A program made the position numbers and the translations under genes. This document shows positions 9,918 through 20,328 of a DNA stretch of 64,000 nt, piece by piece. The notes below the pieces were generated by a model. It had not been told where the DNA came from and did no database searches. It saw only the letters and a program-made list of their open reading frames with translations. Numbering within the stretch: the stretch's first letter is position 1; every line of letters begins with the position of its first letter. The stretch comes from Vibrio parahaemolyticus (GTDB taxonomy: Bacteria > Pseudomonadota > Gammaproteobacteria > Enterobacterales > Vibrionaceae). The stretch is taken from positions 1,488,001 to 1,552,000 of the forward strand of contig NZ_UHIL01000001.1 of the NCBI RefSeq assembly GCF_900460535.1, in the 5' to 3' direction.

Positions 9918-11255
9918 ATGAAGTGGATACACAAATTAATCTTCGCTCTTTCGATTTGTACGATCAGTTTAGTTGCTCTGTACAGTGTGTTAGGTGACAC
10001 GCGTAAGCTCGTCATCACACCTGAACAATTCAATATTTATGCGACAAAAGATGCGAGTGAAGGTGGGCTAAGCTCGGCCGATATCACCTATGATGCACAA
10101 AGCTTGGTACTCAATTGTGAGCTGAAAAAAAGCAGTTATGCTTGGCCGTATTGCGGTATCTCGGTTTATACCGATGTAGCGAAGCCAACGCATGGCATCG
10201 ATCTTTCTAATTACCATACCATCCGATTAAAGCTTCATTATGAAGAGGCGGGCAATGGGCAAAACTCAAGCCATGACTTGCGTCTTTATCTGAGAAACTA
10301 CAATCCGGAATACTCGAAACCGGATGATGAATACACTATCAAATACAATGGCATGCAGTTTTCTCCATCGAATTTTAGTGAAACCATCGAGATTCCGATT
10401 AAGAACTTACAGGTAATGACCTGGTGGCTTGCGGATAACAAGGTCGATATTGAACATTCTGCACCAGAGTTTTCGAACATTACGCGTATTGATATTGCCA
10501 CTGGTTCGGGTGCTGCGCTTGGTCAGCACAAAATTGTGATTGATAAGATCGAATTTGAAGGTGCCTATCTTGCACAAGAAACGTTGTTGTTTGCTCTATT
10601 GTTTTCTTGGATGGCTTTAGGGCTGGCTTTCTCTCTGCATGAACTACGGAAAAACAGAGCGGCGTATGAAAAAGCGAAGCGTCGTCATCGTCATCTAGAA
10701 AAAGTGAATGGCACTTTGCGCGCGCAGAATTACGAATTTGCCGAGTTGGCGCACCGAGATGCGCTAACCGGAGCGATGAACCGTCATGCTGTACAAACTT
10801 GGTTAGAACAGCAAGCACGCCAAGTACGTTGGGGGCACTCGACGTTGAGCATCCTTTATATGGATTTAGACAACTTTAAGAAGATTAACGATAAGTTCGG
10901 GCATCAAATGGGGGACGACATTCTGCGTGAGTTCGTCATGGTCGTTGCCAGTTCTATTGCACCTGATGACCGTTTGGTTCGTTGGGGTGGTGAAGAGTTT
11001 GTGGTTTTCTGCCCAGATACCAATATCGAACAAGCCGTGAAAAAGGCCGAGATGATACGCAAGAATGTCGCAAACCACTTGTGGGTTCATGGAGAGGCAC
11101 TTACTTGCAGTATTGGTGTGGCTCAAATGCAAAATGAGCGCGTAACCGAGACCATGGCAAGAGCCGATGAAGTATTGTATCTCGCTAAGCGTAATGGTCG
11201 AAACCGCGTTGAAGTGAATTACGGATTGTTGAGTTGCCAAAAGAATGAGGCATAA
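9918..11255 (+). CDS. Membrane-anchored diguanylate cyclase with periplasmic sensor domain
   Basis: A 445-residue protein. An N-terminal membrane helix (about residues 6-24), a periplasmic beta-rich domain of roughly 190 residues, a second helix near 218-238, a short charged coil and a C-terminal GGDEF domain follow in order. The active-site signature is GGEEF (residues 357-361), competent for c-di-GMP synthesis. The product-inhibition RxxD motif is absent: the residues five before the signature are APDD. The ATG at 9918 lies 10 bases after an AGG; a TTG at 9912 is an alternative start. The periplasmic ligand is unknown. Confidence 0.88.
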   Translation: MKWIHKLIFALSICTISLVALYSVLGDTRKLVITPEQFNIYATKDASEGGLSSADITYDAQSLVLNCELKKSSYAWPYCGISVYTDVAKPTHGIDLSNYHTIRLKLHYEEAGNGQNSSHDLRLYLRNYNPEYSKPDDEYTIKYNGMQFSPSNFSETIEIPIKNLQVMTWWLADNKVDIEHSAPEFSNITRIDIATGSGAALGQHKIVIDKIEFEGAYLAQETLLFALLFSWMALGLAFSLHELRKNRAAYEKAKRRHRHLEKVNGTLRAQNYEFAELAHRDALTGAMNRHAVQTWLEQQARQVRWGHSTLSILYMDLDNFKKINDKFGHQMGDDILREFVMVVASSIAPDDRLVRWGGEEFVVFCPDTNIEQAVKKAEMIRKNVANHLWVHGEALTCSIGVAQMQNERVTETMARADEVLYLAKRNGRNRVEVNYGLLSCQKNEA

Positions 11256-11629
11256 ATAGATAGCATGACGTTCTAGCGATTCACACTTTTCGTTTAAACG
11301 CGCCGTTGTACTGAGCTTATGAAAGCAAAGTATGACGGCTTTTTTGTGTCTACAGTTTGTGTTGGCAGGCTATTGAGTTCGATTGTTCATTGAAGCTGGT
11401 ATGAGAGTTTGTTCAGGCTTTAAGAGTAAAGGTTGATTGAGCACTAGGAATTCCCCCTTTAGAGGGAAGAATGCAAAGTGAATCCGCCAATACGAGGTAA
11501 GAAAGAATAAAAAAAGGTGGCCAACTGGCCACCAAGAGGGAAACTGCTGAACACCACTTTAGGGGAAGTTTGGGCTATCAATTCGATCACCGTGAACAGC
11601 AGTGTAGTGCTAATCGAGTCAGTGTTTCT
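11256..11629. other. Convergent intergenic region
   Basis: About 370 bases between the GGDEF gene and the DASS carrier. It contains the carrier's terminator and a small hairpin around 11450-11467 (TTCCC / GGGAA arms). No convincing small gene was seen. Confidence 0.5.
11509..11533 (-). terminator. Terminator for the DASS carrier gene
   Basis: An 8-bp stem (GGTGGCCA/TGGCCACC) is followed on the minus strand by six T. It lies about 100 bases past the carrier's stop. Confidence 0.85.
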
Positions 11630-13000
11630 TTACCAGAACAACCAAGCGAACAGTGTCAGTGCACCGATACAAGCAATGTTTAATACGAAGCCGATTCTCA
11701 TCATTTCTTTTTGCTTGATGTGACCCGTACCGAACACAATTGCATTTGGTGGCGTTGCAACTGGCAACATGAAGGCACAAGATGCGGCTACCGCGATAAG
11801 CGCTGACAGAATCACTGGTGATAGACCAAGTGCTTCGGCAATGGTCGCGAACACTGGTACCAGTAGCGCAGCACTTGCTGTGTTACTTGCAAACTCAGTC
11901 AAGAAGACGACAAAGGCAACCACAGAAAGGATAGTGAGTAATACACCTGCTTGCTCAAGGAAGCCAGTTAGGCTGTGCGCTAGGAAAACGCTGGTGCCTG
12001 TCGCTTTTAGAACGTTACTCAAGCAGATACCGCCGCCGAACAGGATCAGAACACCCCAGTCTGTTGTCTTTTCAATGTCCTTCCATTCTACTGCTCGAGA
12101 TGCGCCTAGCAGCAAGATGGCACCAATCGCGACCAAGGTGTCGAATTTTGCAAATCCGCCAAGCATGGTGTTGATCGGCTTGCTGAAAATCCACAAAGTG
12201 ACGGTAAGTAAGAAGATTGCCAGTGTGACCATTTTGCCGTTTGTCCACTCAACAGGTTTGTGGTCAAGTTCAAACTTGTGGCTCAAATCTGGCTTGGTCA
12301 TGGTGTACAGAACCAAAATCGCAATTGGCATCAAAATCAAAGAGATTGGCAGACCTAGCTTCATCCATTCCGTGAAGTTCAAACCTACTTCGGCAGCAGC
12401 AATCGCGTTTGGTGGGCTACCAACTAGCGTAGCGATACCGCCGATAGAGGCGCTGTAAGCAATACCGAGAAGAACGAACAAGAAAGTGTTGTGGTTTTTC
12501 TTCGCGTCCAGTTTCGTCATGACACCTAATACCAAAGGAAGCATCATTGCGGCTGTTGCTGTGTTGGAAATCCACATTGAAAGACCTGCGCTCACACCGA
12601 ACAGCATAAATACCGCGACAGACATTCGACCACGAGCAATCAGCAACACTTTGTCAGCGAGTGCTTGGTCAAGTTTCTGCTTGTGCAACGCAGCGGCGAG
12701 AGCAAAGCCACCCAAGAACAAGAAGATGATTGAGTTCGAGAAGTTATTCAGTGCTGTTTGGGTGTTAAACACGCCCAAGAAGACGGCAAGCATCGGGATC
12801 AGCAAAGCAGTAATGCTGACGTGAATCGCTTCTGTTAACCAAAGAATCGCAACAAACACTAAGATGCTGATGCCGGTTACGACTTGTGGTTCAAAGGGTA
12901 GGGTATTAAACAAGATAATGAACAGCAGAATGTTGGCATTCAAAATCATGCTGTTGCGAGTGAAGAACCAATTCTTCAGTGTCACAGCGAGTGCGGTCAT
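11630..13000 (-). CDS. DASS-family sodium/dicarboxylate symporter (INDY type)
   Basis: A 456-residue inner-membrane carrier of the divalent anion:Na+ symporter (SLC13) family, with about eleven hydrophobic helices and two re-entrant hairpins. Both substrate/sodium Ser-Asn-Thr signatures are present, SNTATAAMM in the first half and SNTASAALL in the second, together with SPPNAIAAA and TPPNAIVFG. This is the arrangement known from the V. cholerae dicarboxylate carrier VcINDY, so succinate/malate-type substrates are likely. GGAG precedes the start at good distance. It is a single-gene unit. Confidence 0.92.
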   Translation of the reverse strand: MTALAVTLKNWFFTRNSMILNANILLFIILFNTLPFEPQVVTGISILVFVAILWLTEAIHVSITALLIPMLAVFLGVFNTQTALNNFSNSIIFLFLGGFALAAALHKQKLDQALADKVLLIARGRMSVAVFMLFGVSAGLSMWISNTATAAMMLPLVLGVMTKLDAKKNHNTFLFVLLGIAYSASIGGIATLVGSPPNAIAAAEVGLNFTEWMKLGLPISLILMPIAILVLYTMTKPDLSHKFELDHKPVEWTNGKMVTLAIFLLTVTLWIFSKPINTMLGGFAKFDTLVAIGAILLLGASRAVEWKDIEKTTDWGVLILFGGGICLSNVLKATGTSVFLAHSLTGFLEQAGVLLTILSVVAFVVFLTEFASNTASAALLVPVFATIAEALGLSPVILSALIAVAASCAFMLPVATPPNAIVFGTGHIKQKEMMRIGFVLNIACIGALTLFAWLFW

Positions 13001-13151
13001 GGGTGTGCTCCTTTTGCATTGCCTTTTTGTCGGTTTTTTATGGCAAGGTAACTGACTTGTAGTTATTTATTGATTAAATGTTACTGCGAATGCGAAGGGC
13101 AATTTGGCCTGAATCGTAGGCGAAATAAGAAAATGTGAGGTTGAGATTTGG

Positions 13152-13175
13152 AAATGGGTAGAACTCTACCCATTT
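13152..13175. terminator. Hairpin between the SanA-like gene and the DASS gene
   Basis: Two 11-base arms, AAATGGGTAGA and TCTACCCATTT, are separated by two bases. A T-run follows on the plus strand only. It may end the SanA-like transcript, which reads leftward, but the minus strand lacks a strong T-tract. Confidence 0.45.
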
Positions 13176-13232
13176 GTTTTTAACGAATTGTTATTCATGT
13201 GTGACGTGATGCACGAAAATGGTGCCAGCCGA

Positions 13233-13967
13233 TTATTCTATAGGAATGTTGCGCTCAGCATTTGATGCTTCTGTTGGGTCTTCTACCGCAAGAATTGGCT
13301 CTTGAGGGCCAAGGAAGCGTGGCTGCGTATTCATTACGTAGAGATCCAAAAATGCTTTCACACGAGCAAGCAGTTCACGAATTCGCATCGAAGTTTTTTG
13401 TTTGTTCGCCGTTGGGCCTGCGACTGCAAGGCACTGTGCATCAATGTTATACGCATCGGCAATGAACAACGCGCGCTCACAGTGAAAGCGTTGAGTCACT
13501 ATCAAAAAACGCTCTGAGGCGAAGATCTTTTTTGCTCGCACGATGGAATCCAAAGTCCGAAATCCAGCGTAATCGAGATGAATGACTTCTTCTGGAACGC
13601 CGGCTTTAAGCAGATCTCGTTTCATGGTCCATGGCTCATTGTAAGAGCGATGTGCGTTGTCTCCGCTAAGCAAAAACTGTTTCACTTTGCCTTGTTTATA
13701 AAGCTCGATCGCTGCATTGATGCGATGAGTGTAATAGGTGTTGAGTGTCTTTCCGATGTATTTACTCGTACCAAGCACCACCGCGACTTCGTGCTGGGGT
13801 ATTTGGTCGTAATCGATAAAGATATTGTCTTTGGCCTGCAATGCGACCCAGCGGTCGATGGCAACGACAGACAGGAGGAGTCCAAATAAAGAGATCGACA
13901 AAATCAAAGCAATTCGCTTCCACGAACACTTAAGCTTCCACTTTGACCTTATACGAGAAAACAGCAA
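13233..13967 (-). CDS. sanA: SanA/YdcF-family membrane protein (DUF218)
   Basis: A 244-residue protein with a basic N terminus, one membrane helix (about residues 19-38) and a periplasmic DUF218 domain. Typical motifs are VVLGTSK, FLLSGDN, LDYAGFRTLDSIVRAKKIF and LIVTQRFHCERAL. E. coli SanA affects envelope permeability (vancomycin exclusion) by an unknown reaction. The start used is TTG at 13967 with AAGGG about a dozen bases upstream; the exact start is uncertain. It stands alone, 166 bases from the malic enzyme gene. Confidence 0.85.
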   Translation of the reverse strand: MLFSRIRSKWKLKCSWKRIALILSISLFGLLLSVVAIDRWVALQAKDNIFIDYDQIPQHEVAVVLGTSKYIGKTLNTYYTHRINAAIELYKQGKVKQFLLSGDNAHRSYNEPWTMKRDLLKAGVPEEVIHLDYAGFRTLDSIVRAKKIFASERFLIVTQRFHCERALFIADAYNIDAQCLAVAGPTANKQKTSMRIRELLARVKAFLDLYVMNTQPRFLGPQEPILAVEDPTEASNAERNIPIE

Positions 13968-14086
13968 AACGTCTTATACCCTTTAATAAATGTGTATTCC
14001 TCATCATATCTGATAGAAACAAAAAGAGAGAAGCCCATTTATGCCAAAATCTGGTTAGGATGATAAAAAACAGCTTAAAAAACAAA

Positions 14087-14107
14087 AGCCCCTACAGAGT
14101 AGGGGCT
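14087..14107 (-). terminator. Terminator after malic enzyme gene
   Basis: A 9-bp perfect stem (AGCCCCTAC/GTAGGGGCT) with loop AGA is followed on the minus strand by TTTTGTTTT. It is 25 bases past the maeA stop. Confidence 0.9.
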
Positions 14108-14132
14108 AATAATTATACAAGTTGTCTCAAGC

Positions 14133-15821
14133 TTAGAATGCTGTGCGTTTGTAGCGGCGGTAAACTGGCTGCCAGAACGCTTGGTCAATAGCATCGTTTA
14201 GCGCTTCGTCTGTGATTTCCAGTGCCACACCTTGCTCGATTGCTTTCTTCGCAACGGCAAAAGCGATCTTCTTCGATACTAGGTGGATTTCTTCCAAAGG
14301 TGGTAGAAGTGCACCACGACCATTAATCGCAAGTGGAGAACATGTAGCCAGCGCTCGGCTTGATTCCATTAGCATTTCGTCAGTCACGCGTTTTGCGTTA
14401 ACCGCTAAAACGCCAAGACCGATACCTGGGAAGATGTAGCTGTTGTTACATTGTGCGATAGGGTAAGTGCGACCTTCGTGAACCACAGGATCAAACGGAC
14501 TACCCGTTGCCACTAGCGCTTCACCGTTTGTCCAACGGATGATGTCGTTTGGTGTTGCTTCAACACGGCTGGTTGGGTTTGATAGCGGGAAGACAATCGG
14601 ACGCTTGCAGTGTTTGTGCATCTCTTCGATTACTTCTTGGCTAAATAGGCCAGGAGCACCTGATACACCAATCAGTACCGTTGGTTTCGCGTTACGCATT
14701 ACATCCAGTAGTGAGAAGCCATTTTCTTCATTTTCCCACTCTTTTGTGTTGCTGTGTTTTTGGACCAAACGCTGTTGGAAATCAAGCAGGTTAGGCATAC
14801 CTTCTTGTAACAGACCCCAGCGATCGACCATGTAAACTTGAGAGCGTGCTTTCTCGTCAGAAATCCCTTCCGATACCATTTGCGCAATGATCGCTTCTGC
14901 GATACCACAACCCGCAGAACCCGCACCTAAGAAAGTGATGCGCTGTTTAGAAAGTTGAGTACCCGCCGCTTTACATGCTGCCAGTAGAGAGCCTACGGTT
15001 ACTGCTGCCGTACCTTGGATGTCATCGTTGAAACAACAAATACGGTCTTTGTAGCGCTCTAGTAGAGGCATCGCATTTTTCTGCGCGAAGTCTTCAAACT
15101 GGATAAGTGCATCCGGCCAACGGCGTTGTACTGCTTGGATGAATTCTTCTACAAATGCATCGTAGTCAGGGCCCGTAATACGAGGATGACGCCAGCCCAT
15201 GTACATTGGATCAGCAAGACGTTGAGGGTTGTTTGTACCCACATCCAGAACGATAGGCAATGTGTAAGCAGGGCTGATACCACCACATGCGGTGTACAGA
15301 GAAAGCTTACCGATAGGAATACCCATACCGCCGATACCTTGGTCACCCAAACCTAGGATTCGTTCGCCATCAGTCACAACAATCACTTTTACGTTGTGGT
15401 TGGCTGCGTTGTTTAGCAGGTCATCGATACGATCACGGTTCGGGTAAGAGATAAATAGACCACGACCACGACGGTAAATGTTCGAGAAGTTCTCACACGC
15501 AGCACCAACGGTTGGCGTGTAGATGATCGGCATCATCTCAGAAATATGGTTTTGTACTAAACGGTAGAATAGGGTTTCGTTGGTATCTTGGATATTGCGC
15601 AGGTAAATGTGCTTATCCATGTCGCTTTCGAAACTCTTGTATTGTTGGTAGGCACGTTCTACCTGTTCTTGAATTGTTTCTGTTGTCTCTGGAAGCAGAC
15701 CTTCTAAGTTGAATGAACTACGTTCTTCAGCAGAAAAAGCACTGCCTTTGTTCAATAGAGGGGTTGCCATAAGAGCCGGACCCGCATATGGAATATATAG
15801 TGGGCGTTTATCGTTGTTCAT
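14133..15821 (-). CDS. maeA: NAD-dependent malic enzyme
   Basis: A 562-residue cytosolic enzyme converting malate to pyruvate, CO2 and NADH. The start at 15821 ([18 protein letters not shown]) is chosen for its AAGG site and family length; an upstream ATG at 15992 would add an implausible 57 residues. Visible motifs are the YTPTVG region, the catalytic-lysine segment near [15 protein letters not shown], metal-binding [14 protein letters not shown], and the NAD site [14 protein letters not shown]. It is transcribed alone with its own terminator. A dicarboxylate carrier is nearby but separately transcribed. Confidence 0.96.
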   Translation of the reverse strand: MNNDKRPLYIPYAGPALMATPLLNKGSAFSAEERSSFNLEGLLPETTETIQEQVERAYQQYKSFESDMDKHIYLRNIQDTNETLFYRLVQNHISEMMPIIYTPTVGAACENFSNIYRRGRGLFISYPNRDRIDDLLNNAANHNVKVIVVTDGERILGLGDQGIGGMGIPIGKLSLYTACGGISPAYTLPIVLDVGTNNPQRLADPMYMGWRHPRITGPDYDAFVEEFIQAVQRRWPDALIQFEDFAQKNAMPLLERYKDRICCFNDDIQGTAAVTVGSLLAACKAAGTQLSKQRITFLGAGSAGCGIAEAIIAQMVSEGISDEKARSQVYMVDRWGLLQEGMPNLLDFQQRLVQKHSNTKEWENEENGFSLLDVMRNAKPTVLIGVSGAPGLFSQEVIEEMHKHCKRPIVFPLSNPTSRVEATPNDIIRWTNGEALVATGSPFDPVVHEGRTYPIAQCNNSYIFPGIGLGVLAVNAKRVTDEMLMESSRALATCSPLAINGRGALLPPLEEIHLVSKKIAFAVAKKAIEQGVALEITDEALNDAIDQAFWQPVYRRYKRTAF

Positions 15822-16035
15822 TGGGTGCCTTAATGTAGGGTTGAAGGATGCGCACGAAATTTTAACGGGTTCACCATTTAGTTGTAAACATGCGTTGACG
15901 CACATCAATGTAATGTCGCAAAAAAACTCGTTTACCGACGAAAATATCGTCAATATTTGTTGTAAGAGATACCTAAAGCAGGATTTTTTCACTTGGGTAT
16001 AATGCTCAGCATTATCACAACAAAATCCATTCTTT

Positions 16036-18390
16036 ATGTTTCAACTGCCTATCGATAGCTTACAAGCTGAATTTGACCAACACGTGAAGCACCACCACCT
16101 CGTTGTGGAAGCCGAAACGGGTTCGGGTAAGTCAACACGCCTTCCTCTTTGGGCGGCAAAGCACGGACGTGTTTTGGTCATCGAGCCACGTCGAATTGCT
16201 TGTACCTCATTAGCTGAGTTTCTTGCGGAGCAATCTGGTGAGCCGATAGGTAACAAAATTGGTTACGCGATCAAGCTGCATGCGTATTTCGATGAGAACA
16301 CGGAAGTTGTGTTTGTGACGCCGGGTGTAGCGTTGCGTTGGTTTGCGGAAGACAAACTTGCAAGCTTCGACATCGTGATAGTGGACGAATTTCACGAACG
16401 TCGCTGGGACATTGATCTACTAACCGCAATTTTGAAGCAAGAAAATCAGCATCGATTGATAGTGACATCTGCCACATTAGAGGGCGAAAAACTCGCACAT
16501 TATCTTAATGCTCATCGTCTTCGCTCAGAAGGGCGCTGTTTTCCTGTCTCGGTGACTCATCGAGTAATAGACAGTCGTCATCTGCCCAATAAAAAAGGGT
16601 GTGAAAATGACGTGGTGAAAACAGTAAAAGAAGCCCTTGAAGATGAGGAAGGCGATATCTTGGTGTTCTTACCAGGTCGAAAAGAGATCGCTCAGTGCGC
16701 GCAGATGTTACAGCACTTGGATGATGTGCTGTTGGTGAAACTTCATGCCTCGGTCAGTGATGAAGAGCGACATCGAGCTTTAACTGTTCAAGCGCAGCGC
16801 AAAGTGGTGCTGGCAACCAATGTCGCGGAAACGTCGCTTACCATTCCTAACATCCGCGTTGTGATTGATAGCGGTTTGGAGCGAAGAACGGTTCAGCGCA
16901 ACGGACGTACTGCTCTCACATTAACCAACATTTCAAAAGCCAGTGCAGCACAGCGAATGGGGCGTGCAGGGCGTGTAGCAGAAGGCACTTGTATCCGTTT
17001 ATTTGGCGAACATGCTCCATTAGAGTTGGTCACGCCACCGGAGTTGCATCGTGAAGAGCTGGTAGAGCCCATGCTTGCGGCGGCGTGTTGTGGCTATCGT
17101 TTATCTGAGCTGCACTTTCTTGATGCGGTTCCAGAAAAGTCATTGAACGCAGCACTTCTGTGTTTGCAAGCGATGGGTGCATTAGACGATAACGGTGACG
17201 TAACTGAGCACGGCAAAAAAGTCTATCCACTGCCAATTGATGCGCTATTCGCCGATCTGGTGACTCGCATTCCGACCAAAGCCGAAAAAGAAGCCATGAT
17301 CGATTTAGCGGCAGCGCTCTCCGTGCCTGCACAGCTGTATCAACTGCAAGGGGGAGAGGCAACAGAGGCACTAGAGCAAGAAGAACCTTTGGGGTGTGAC
17401 GCGTCGCTAATGATTCGGTTGGTGCGTGGAGAACAGCTTCCTGTTGTGATTGTTGATACCAGTGTGCTGGAAGAAGCGCAAGGCTTAGCAAAGCAGATGC
17501 GGGACGTATTTGAATTGCCTCAATTGGAAGTGGCTTCGCGTTATCGACGAGATCAACTGACTCAAGCGATAGCGGCTTTGCATCCTGAATTGGTGTTTGT
17601 GCGCAGAGAGCGTCGCCGAGATGCACTTGGCAATGGTTCGATGGAAATGGTCGTTGGTCGAAACAGTCGTTTTCCGGATAAAAGTGAAGCGGCTTTGGTG
17701 CTAGATAGCCACAGCGTACCGGGTAGGGGAGTTAAACAAACGCTCAACCTTGCATCTGTCATGATGCCGATTTCGCTCGACCTCATTAAAACGCTCGAAC
17801 TGGGAGAATGGCACCAAGGTGATACTCAATACGAAGATGATACTCCGCTAGCAACTATGCACTTAGTGTACGCTGGTCGGACAATATTCACCGAGCATCA
17901 AGCGTTACAAGGTGAAGTGGCGATTCAATCTATCGTCGACATGATCGAACAAGAAATGTTGTTGCAAGGATTTGCTCCATTGCGAAAACAACAAATTCAA
18001 CACTGGAAAATCTACAATTCCCTAGGTCTGAATACTGAACTGGTGGATAAGAAAGTCCTTGATGAACTTTGTTTTTCTGTTTGGCTGACTGAACAACTGG
18101 CAACGCTCGGCGTTGAAAGTGTTGATGACATCGAATTGTTCGAGGCTGATGACCTTCCATTTGAAGGCATTCCCGAGTGGGAATACAACGACTTCGCAGA
18201 GCAGTACCCTCTGAAGCTCGTGTTAGCTGAGCTCAAGCTTGATGTGGAATATTTTGTGTCTCGCAAGTTGGTTCATGTCATCTACACAGAAGGAAATCGC
18301 AAAGGTGACCCTAAACGCTGGGAACTTCCAAGATGGGCTGGGTGGAAAGTTCAGTACAAAAAAGCCAGCCGTGTGGTAGATGTAAAATAA
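16036..18390 (+). CDS. HrpB-type DEAH-box ATP-dependent helicase
   Basis: A 784-residue superfamily 2 helicase. Walker A is GSGKST (29-34), motif II is D117-E-F-H as in HrpB, motif III is SAT, and motif VI is QRMGRAGR. An HA2-type region and an HrpB-like C-terminal half follow. E. coli HrpB is slightly longer, and vibrios usually have a separate hrpB near the penicillin-binding genes, so this may be a paralogue; I leave the symbol blank. The ATG has no clear Shine-Dalgarno. It is divergent from maeA and not in an obvious operon. Confidence 0.85.
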   Translation: MFQLPIDSLQAEFDQHVKHHHLVVEAETGSGKSTRLPLWAAKHGRVLVIEPRRIACTSLAEFLAEQSGEPIGNKIGYAIKLHAYFDENTEVVFVTPGVALRWFAEDKLASFDIVIVDEFHERRWDIDLLTAILKQENQHRLIVTSATLEGEKLAHYLNAHRLRSEGRCFPVSVTHRVIDSRHLPNKKGCENDVVKTVKEALEDEEGDILVFLPGRKEIAQCAQMLQHLDDVLLVKLHASVSDEERHRALTVQAQRKVVLATNVAETSLTIPNIRVVIDSGLERRTVQRNGRTALTLTNISKASAAQRMGRAGRVAEGTCIRLFGEHAPLELVTPPELHREELVEPMLAAACCGYRLSELHFLDAVPEKSLNAALLCLQAMGALDDNGDVTEHGKKVYPLPIDALFADLVTRIPTKAEKEAMIDLAAALSVPAQLYQLQGGEATEALEQEEPLGCDASLMIRLVRGEQLPVVIVDTSVLEEAQGLAKQMRDVFELPQLEVASRYRRDQLTQAIAALHPELVFVRRERRRDALGNGSMEMVVGRNSRFPDKSEAALVLDSHSVPGRGVKQTLNLASVMMPISLDLIKTLELGEWHQGDTQYEDDTPLATMHLVYAGRTIFTEHQALQGEVAIQSIVDMIEQEMLLQGFAPLRKQQIQHWKIYNSLGLNTELVDKKVLDELCFSVWLTEQLATLGVESVDDIELFEADDLPFEGIPEWEYNDFAEQYPLKLVLAELKLDVEYFVSRKLVHVIYTEGNRKGDPKRWELPRWAGWKVQYKKASRVVDVK

Positions 18391-18575
18391 GCTTTTTATC
18401 AACGAGCTGATAACAATAGAGCTGTGTATCTGCGGCTTATTGTAAAATCTTCAGCTAATTATAAAATCCGGAATGAAAATTGCTTTAACCGCTTTTCCCT
18501 TGCTGTTTATTGTCGAAGTTATCGATGATAAGGAATGATATTGCCGCTTTATGGTTTGGCGGCAAAAGGATAACG

Positions 18576-19334
18576 ATGAAGTATAAAGTAATTCCGCTCT
18601 TGTTGTGCCCCGTACTTGCTTACGGAAAAGACATTACCCATATCTCTACCTACGAAGACAACTACGTTCTAGGTACATACACCACAGACATCAACCAAAG
18701 CGCCTACAGTGAAATGGGCTCAGAGATGGATTCACTGCAAGATTTTGAAGTGAAGTTTCAGATCTCAGCATCAATTCCATTTTATCGCTTCAGCTCAGGC
18801 ACTGCTTTGATGGGGGCTTATACTCAAAAGTCCCTATGGCAACTGGCAAACTCTGATATCTCATCGCCATTTAGAGAAACAAACTACAAGCCGCAAGTGT
18901 TCTTAGCGCATCAATCGAACATGTTGTTGTTCAATCATGTTGAAGCCGGTTACAAACATGAATCGAACGGTCAATCCAGCAAACTGTCACGCAGTTGGGA
19001 TCGTCTATATGTCGCTGCCGAGCGTTTTTCTGGCCCAGTCGAGTATGGCGTACATGCATGGTGGGTGATTACCACAGAAAATGACGACATGGAAAATTAC
19101 TACGCACCTTACGAGTTGTGGGCGAAAGTTTATACCCGTGCGGGCGTGGTCAATACGCGCGGTTTTTACAACTTTGCTGATGATAAAGGTGGGGTTGAAC
19201 TAGGTTACACATTCTATTTCAATGACATTCTTGGTGTATATCTTCAAGGTTACCATGGCTACGGTGAAACGCTGATCGACTATGACCATTCTCAAACCCG
19301 TGTTGGGCTTGGCATTAAGCTGATGAATCTATAA
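18576..19334 (+). CDS. pldA: Outer-membrane phospholipase A (OMPLA) with altered triad
   Basis: A 252-residue protein with a short signal peptide ending near LAYG, then a 12-strand barrel pattern ending in an aromatic strand. OMPLA hydrolyses phospholipids in the outer-membrane outer leaflet when dimerised with calcium. The HESNG motif gives H128 and S130, equivalent to E. coli H142 and S144. The third triad residue, N156 in E. coli (RSWN), is D142 here (RSWD), and calcium ligand D149 is S135. The start at 18576 follows AAAGGA by five bases. Confidence 0.88.
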   Translation: MKYKVIPLLLCPVLAYGKDITHISTYEDNYVLGTYTTDINQSAYSEMGSEMDSLQDFEVKFQISASIPFYRFSSGTALMGAYTQKSLWQLANSDISSPFRETNYKPQVFLAHQSNMLLFNHVEAGYKHESNGQSSKLSRSWDRLYVAAERFSGPVEYGVHAWWVITTENDDMENYYAPYELWAKVYTRAGVVNTRGFYNFADDKGGVELGYTFYFNDILGVYLQGYHGYGETLIDYDHSQTRVGLGIKLMNL

Positions 19335-19570
19335 GCTTTTGATATTGACATCATCGCTTAAGCCCTGTTTTTAGTTTGCTGTTTGAAATATTAATCAATT
19401 GAATGCTTATATATGGCGAAGCTGTGCATCACTTGTTACAAAGCTGGTTTTAATATTTCCTTTTGAATGTAATTAAGGGCATAAAAGACTATTCTTTTAT
19501 ATCCCATTGCTATATCAAAATAGTTGAACGATATTTGGTATATCTCATTTTCGAGTGTCGGGGGCAGAGA

Positions 19571-19948
19571 ATGGATCAACAAGGAAAGACATGCATTGAG
19601 TTCGACTACACCAGCTTTTTAGGAGCTACAGGAAGTAAGAAATGGACCTTCTTAGAGGCGTTCGCGACCATTGCGCCCATTTTTGGTTTGATGTGGAAGC
19701 AGAACATTGCAGAGTTGAGCCGACCGGAAGATCGACTCTGGGATGCGGCATTAAAATCGATGTCTTCACGCCAAAGTGACGAATCGAACTTAGTTCGTTT
19801 AACTCAGCTCGCAAAGCATGAAGGGATAAATGAATTACGTGTTGTCATGCCATATTCACTCGACTCAAAGCAGATTGAATATATTGAATCTCGCAGTAAG
19901 TTAAAGGTCGATGCGTCGGAGCAAGATGTTCTTAATATCAAGTTTTAA
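19571..19948 (+). CDS. Unrecognised small protein, 125 residues
   Basis: I do not recognise this family. Start ATG at 19571 follows a G-rich site (GGGGCAGAGA) and is preferred over the upstream in-frame ATG at 19463, whose extra residues look like translated leader. The product has no signal peptide or clear membrane segment and has an acidic, mixed helical composition. It ends in a strand-helix-strand-like segment (ELRVVMPYS, QIEYIESRSKLKVDAS). A good terminator follows within 50 bases, supporting a real single-gene transcript. Confidence 0.6.
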   Translation: MDQQGKTCIEFDYTSFLGATGSKKWTFLEAFATIAPIFGLMWKQNIAELSRPEDRLWDAALKSMSSRQSDESNLVRLTQLAKHEGINELRVVMPYSLDSKQIEYIESRSKLKVDASEQDVLNIKF

Positions 19949-20328
19949 GCGTGGCCTTCTAATCTCACTTGTACGCTTAAATAGAATCACCACAAAAGCG
20001 ACCTCTCTGGGTCGCTTTTTTCGTATCTCAAGCGCCATGCATTCCACCTGCTCTGTCTAGCTCATATTATTGATTGGCTTAGTCCAATGCCACTTTTGTT
20101 GGAAGTGTGATGAATATAGAGTATTTACACTTAATTTAACAAAAATGTAACCTTTGGAAATGCAATTGTCATAACTAGCTTCTAACTTAGTGTTTTTAGG
20201 ACAAATTACCGACCCAAATCATCGGCGCTGTGAGCTCGAATCAATACTCTTTTGTCTGCGGATAGGGAGATTTTTATTCGTTGCGTTATTTGGGCAAAAA
20301 CAAAAACACAATAAGAAAGGAAGTCAGT
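19949..20328. other. Intergenic region before the phosphatase gene
   Basis: About 380 bases. It contains the terminator at 19994-20021. Upstream of the phosphatase a TTGTCATAA stretch near 20166 could be half of a PhoB box, but the second half-site is poor. No small gene was recognised. Confidence 0.4.
19994..20021 (+). terminator. Terminator after the 125-residue protein gene
   Basis: A 10-bp stem (AAAAGCGACC/GGTCGCTTTT) with a five-base loop runs into a T-tract. Confidence 0.9.

Noticed and set aside
11769..12458. 229-codon antisense frame inside the DASS carrier gene
   Set aside because: A mirror of the transporter's hydrophobic codons; no independent support.
17030..17626. 198-codon antisense frame inside the helicase gene
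   Set aside because: Shadow of a G+C-richer coding stretch; no start site or known domain.
20150..20200. PhoB box upstream of the PhoD-type phosphatase
   Set aside because: Only one half-site (TTGTCAT) is acceptable and the second repeat is poor, so it is not listed as a feature.
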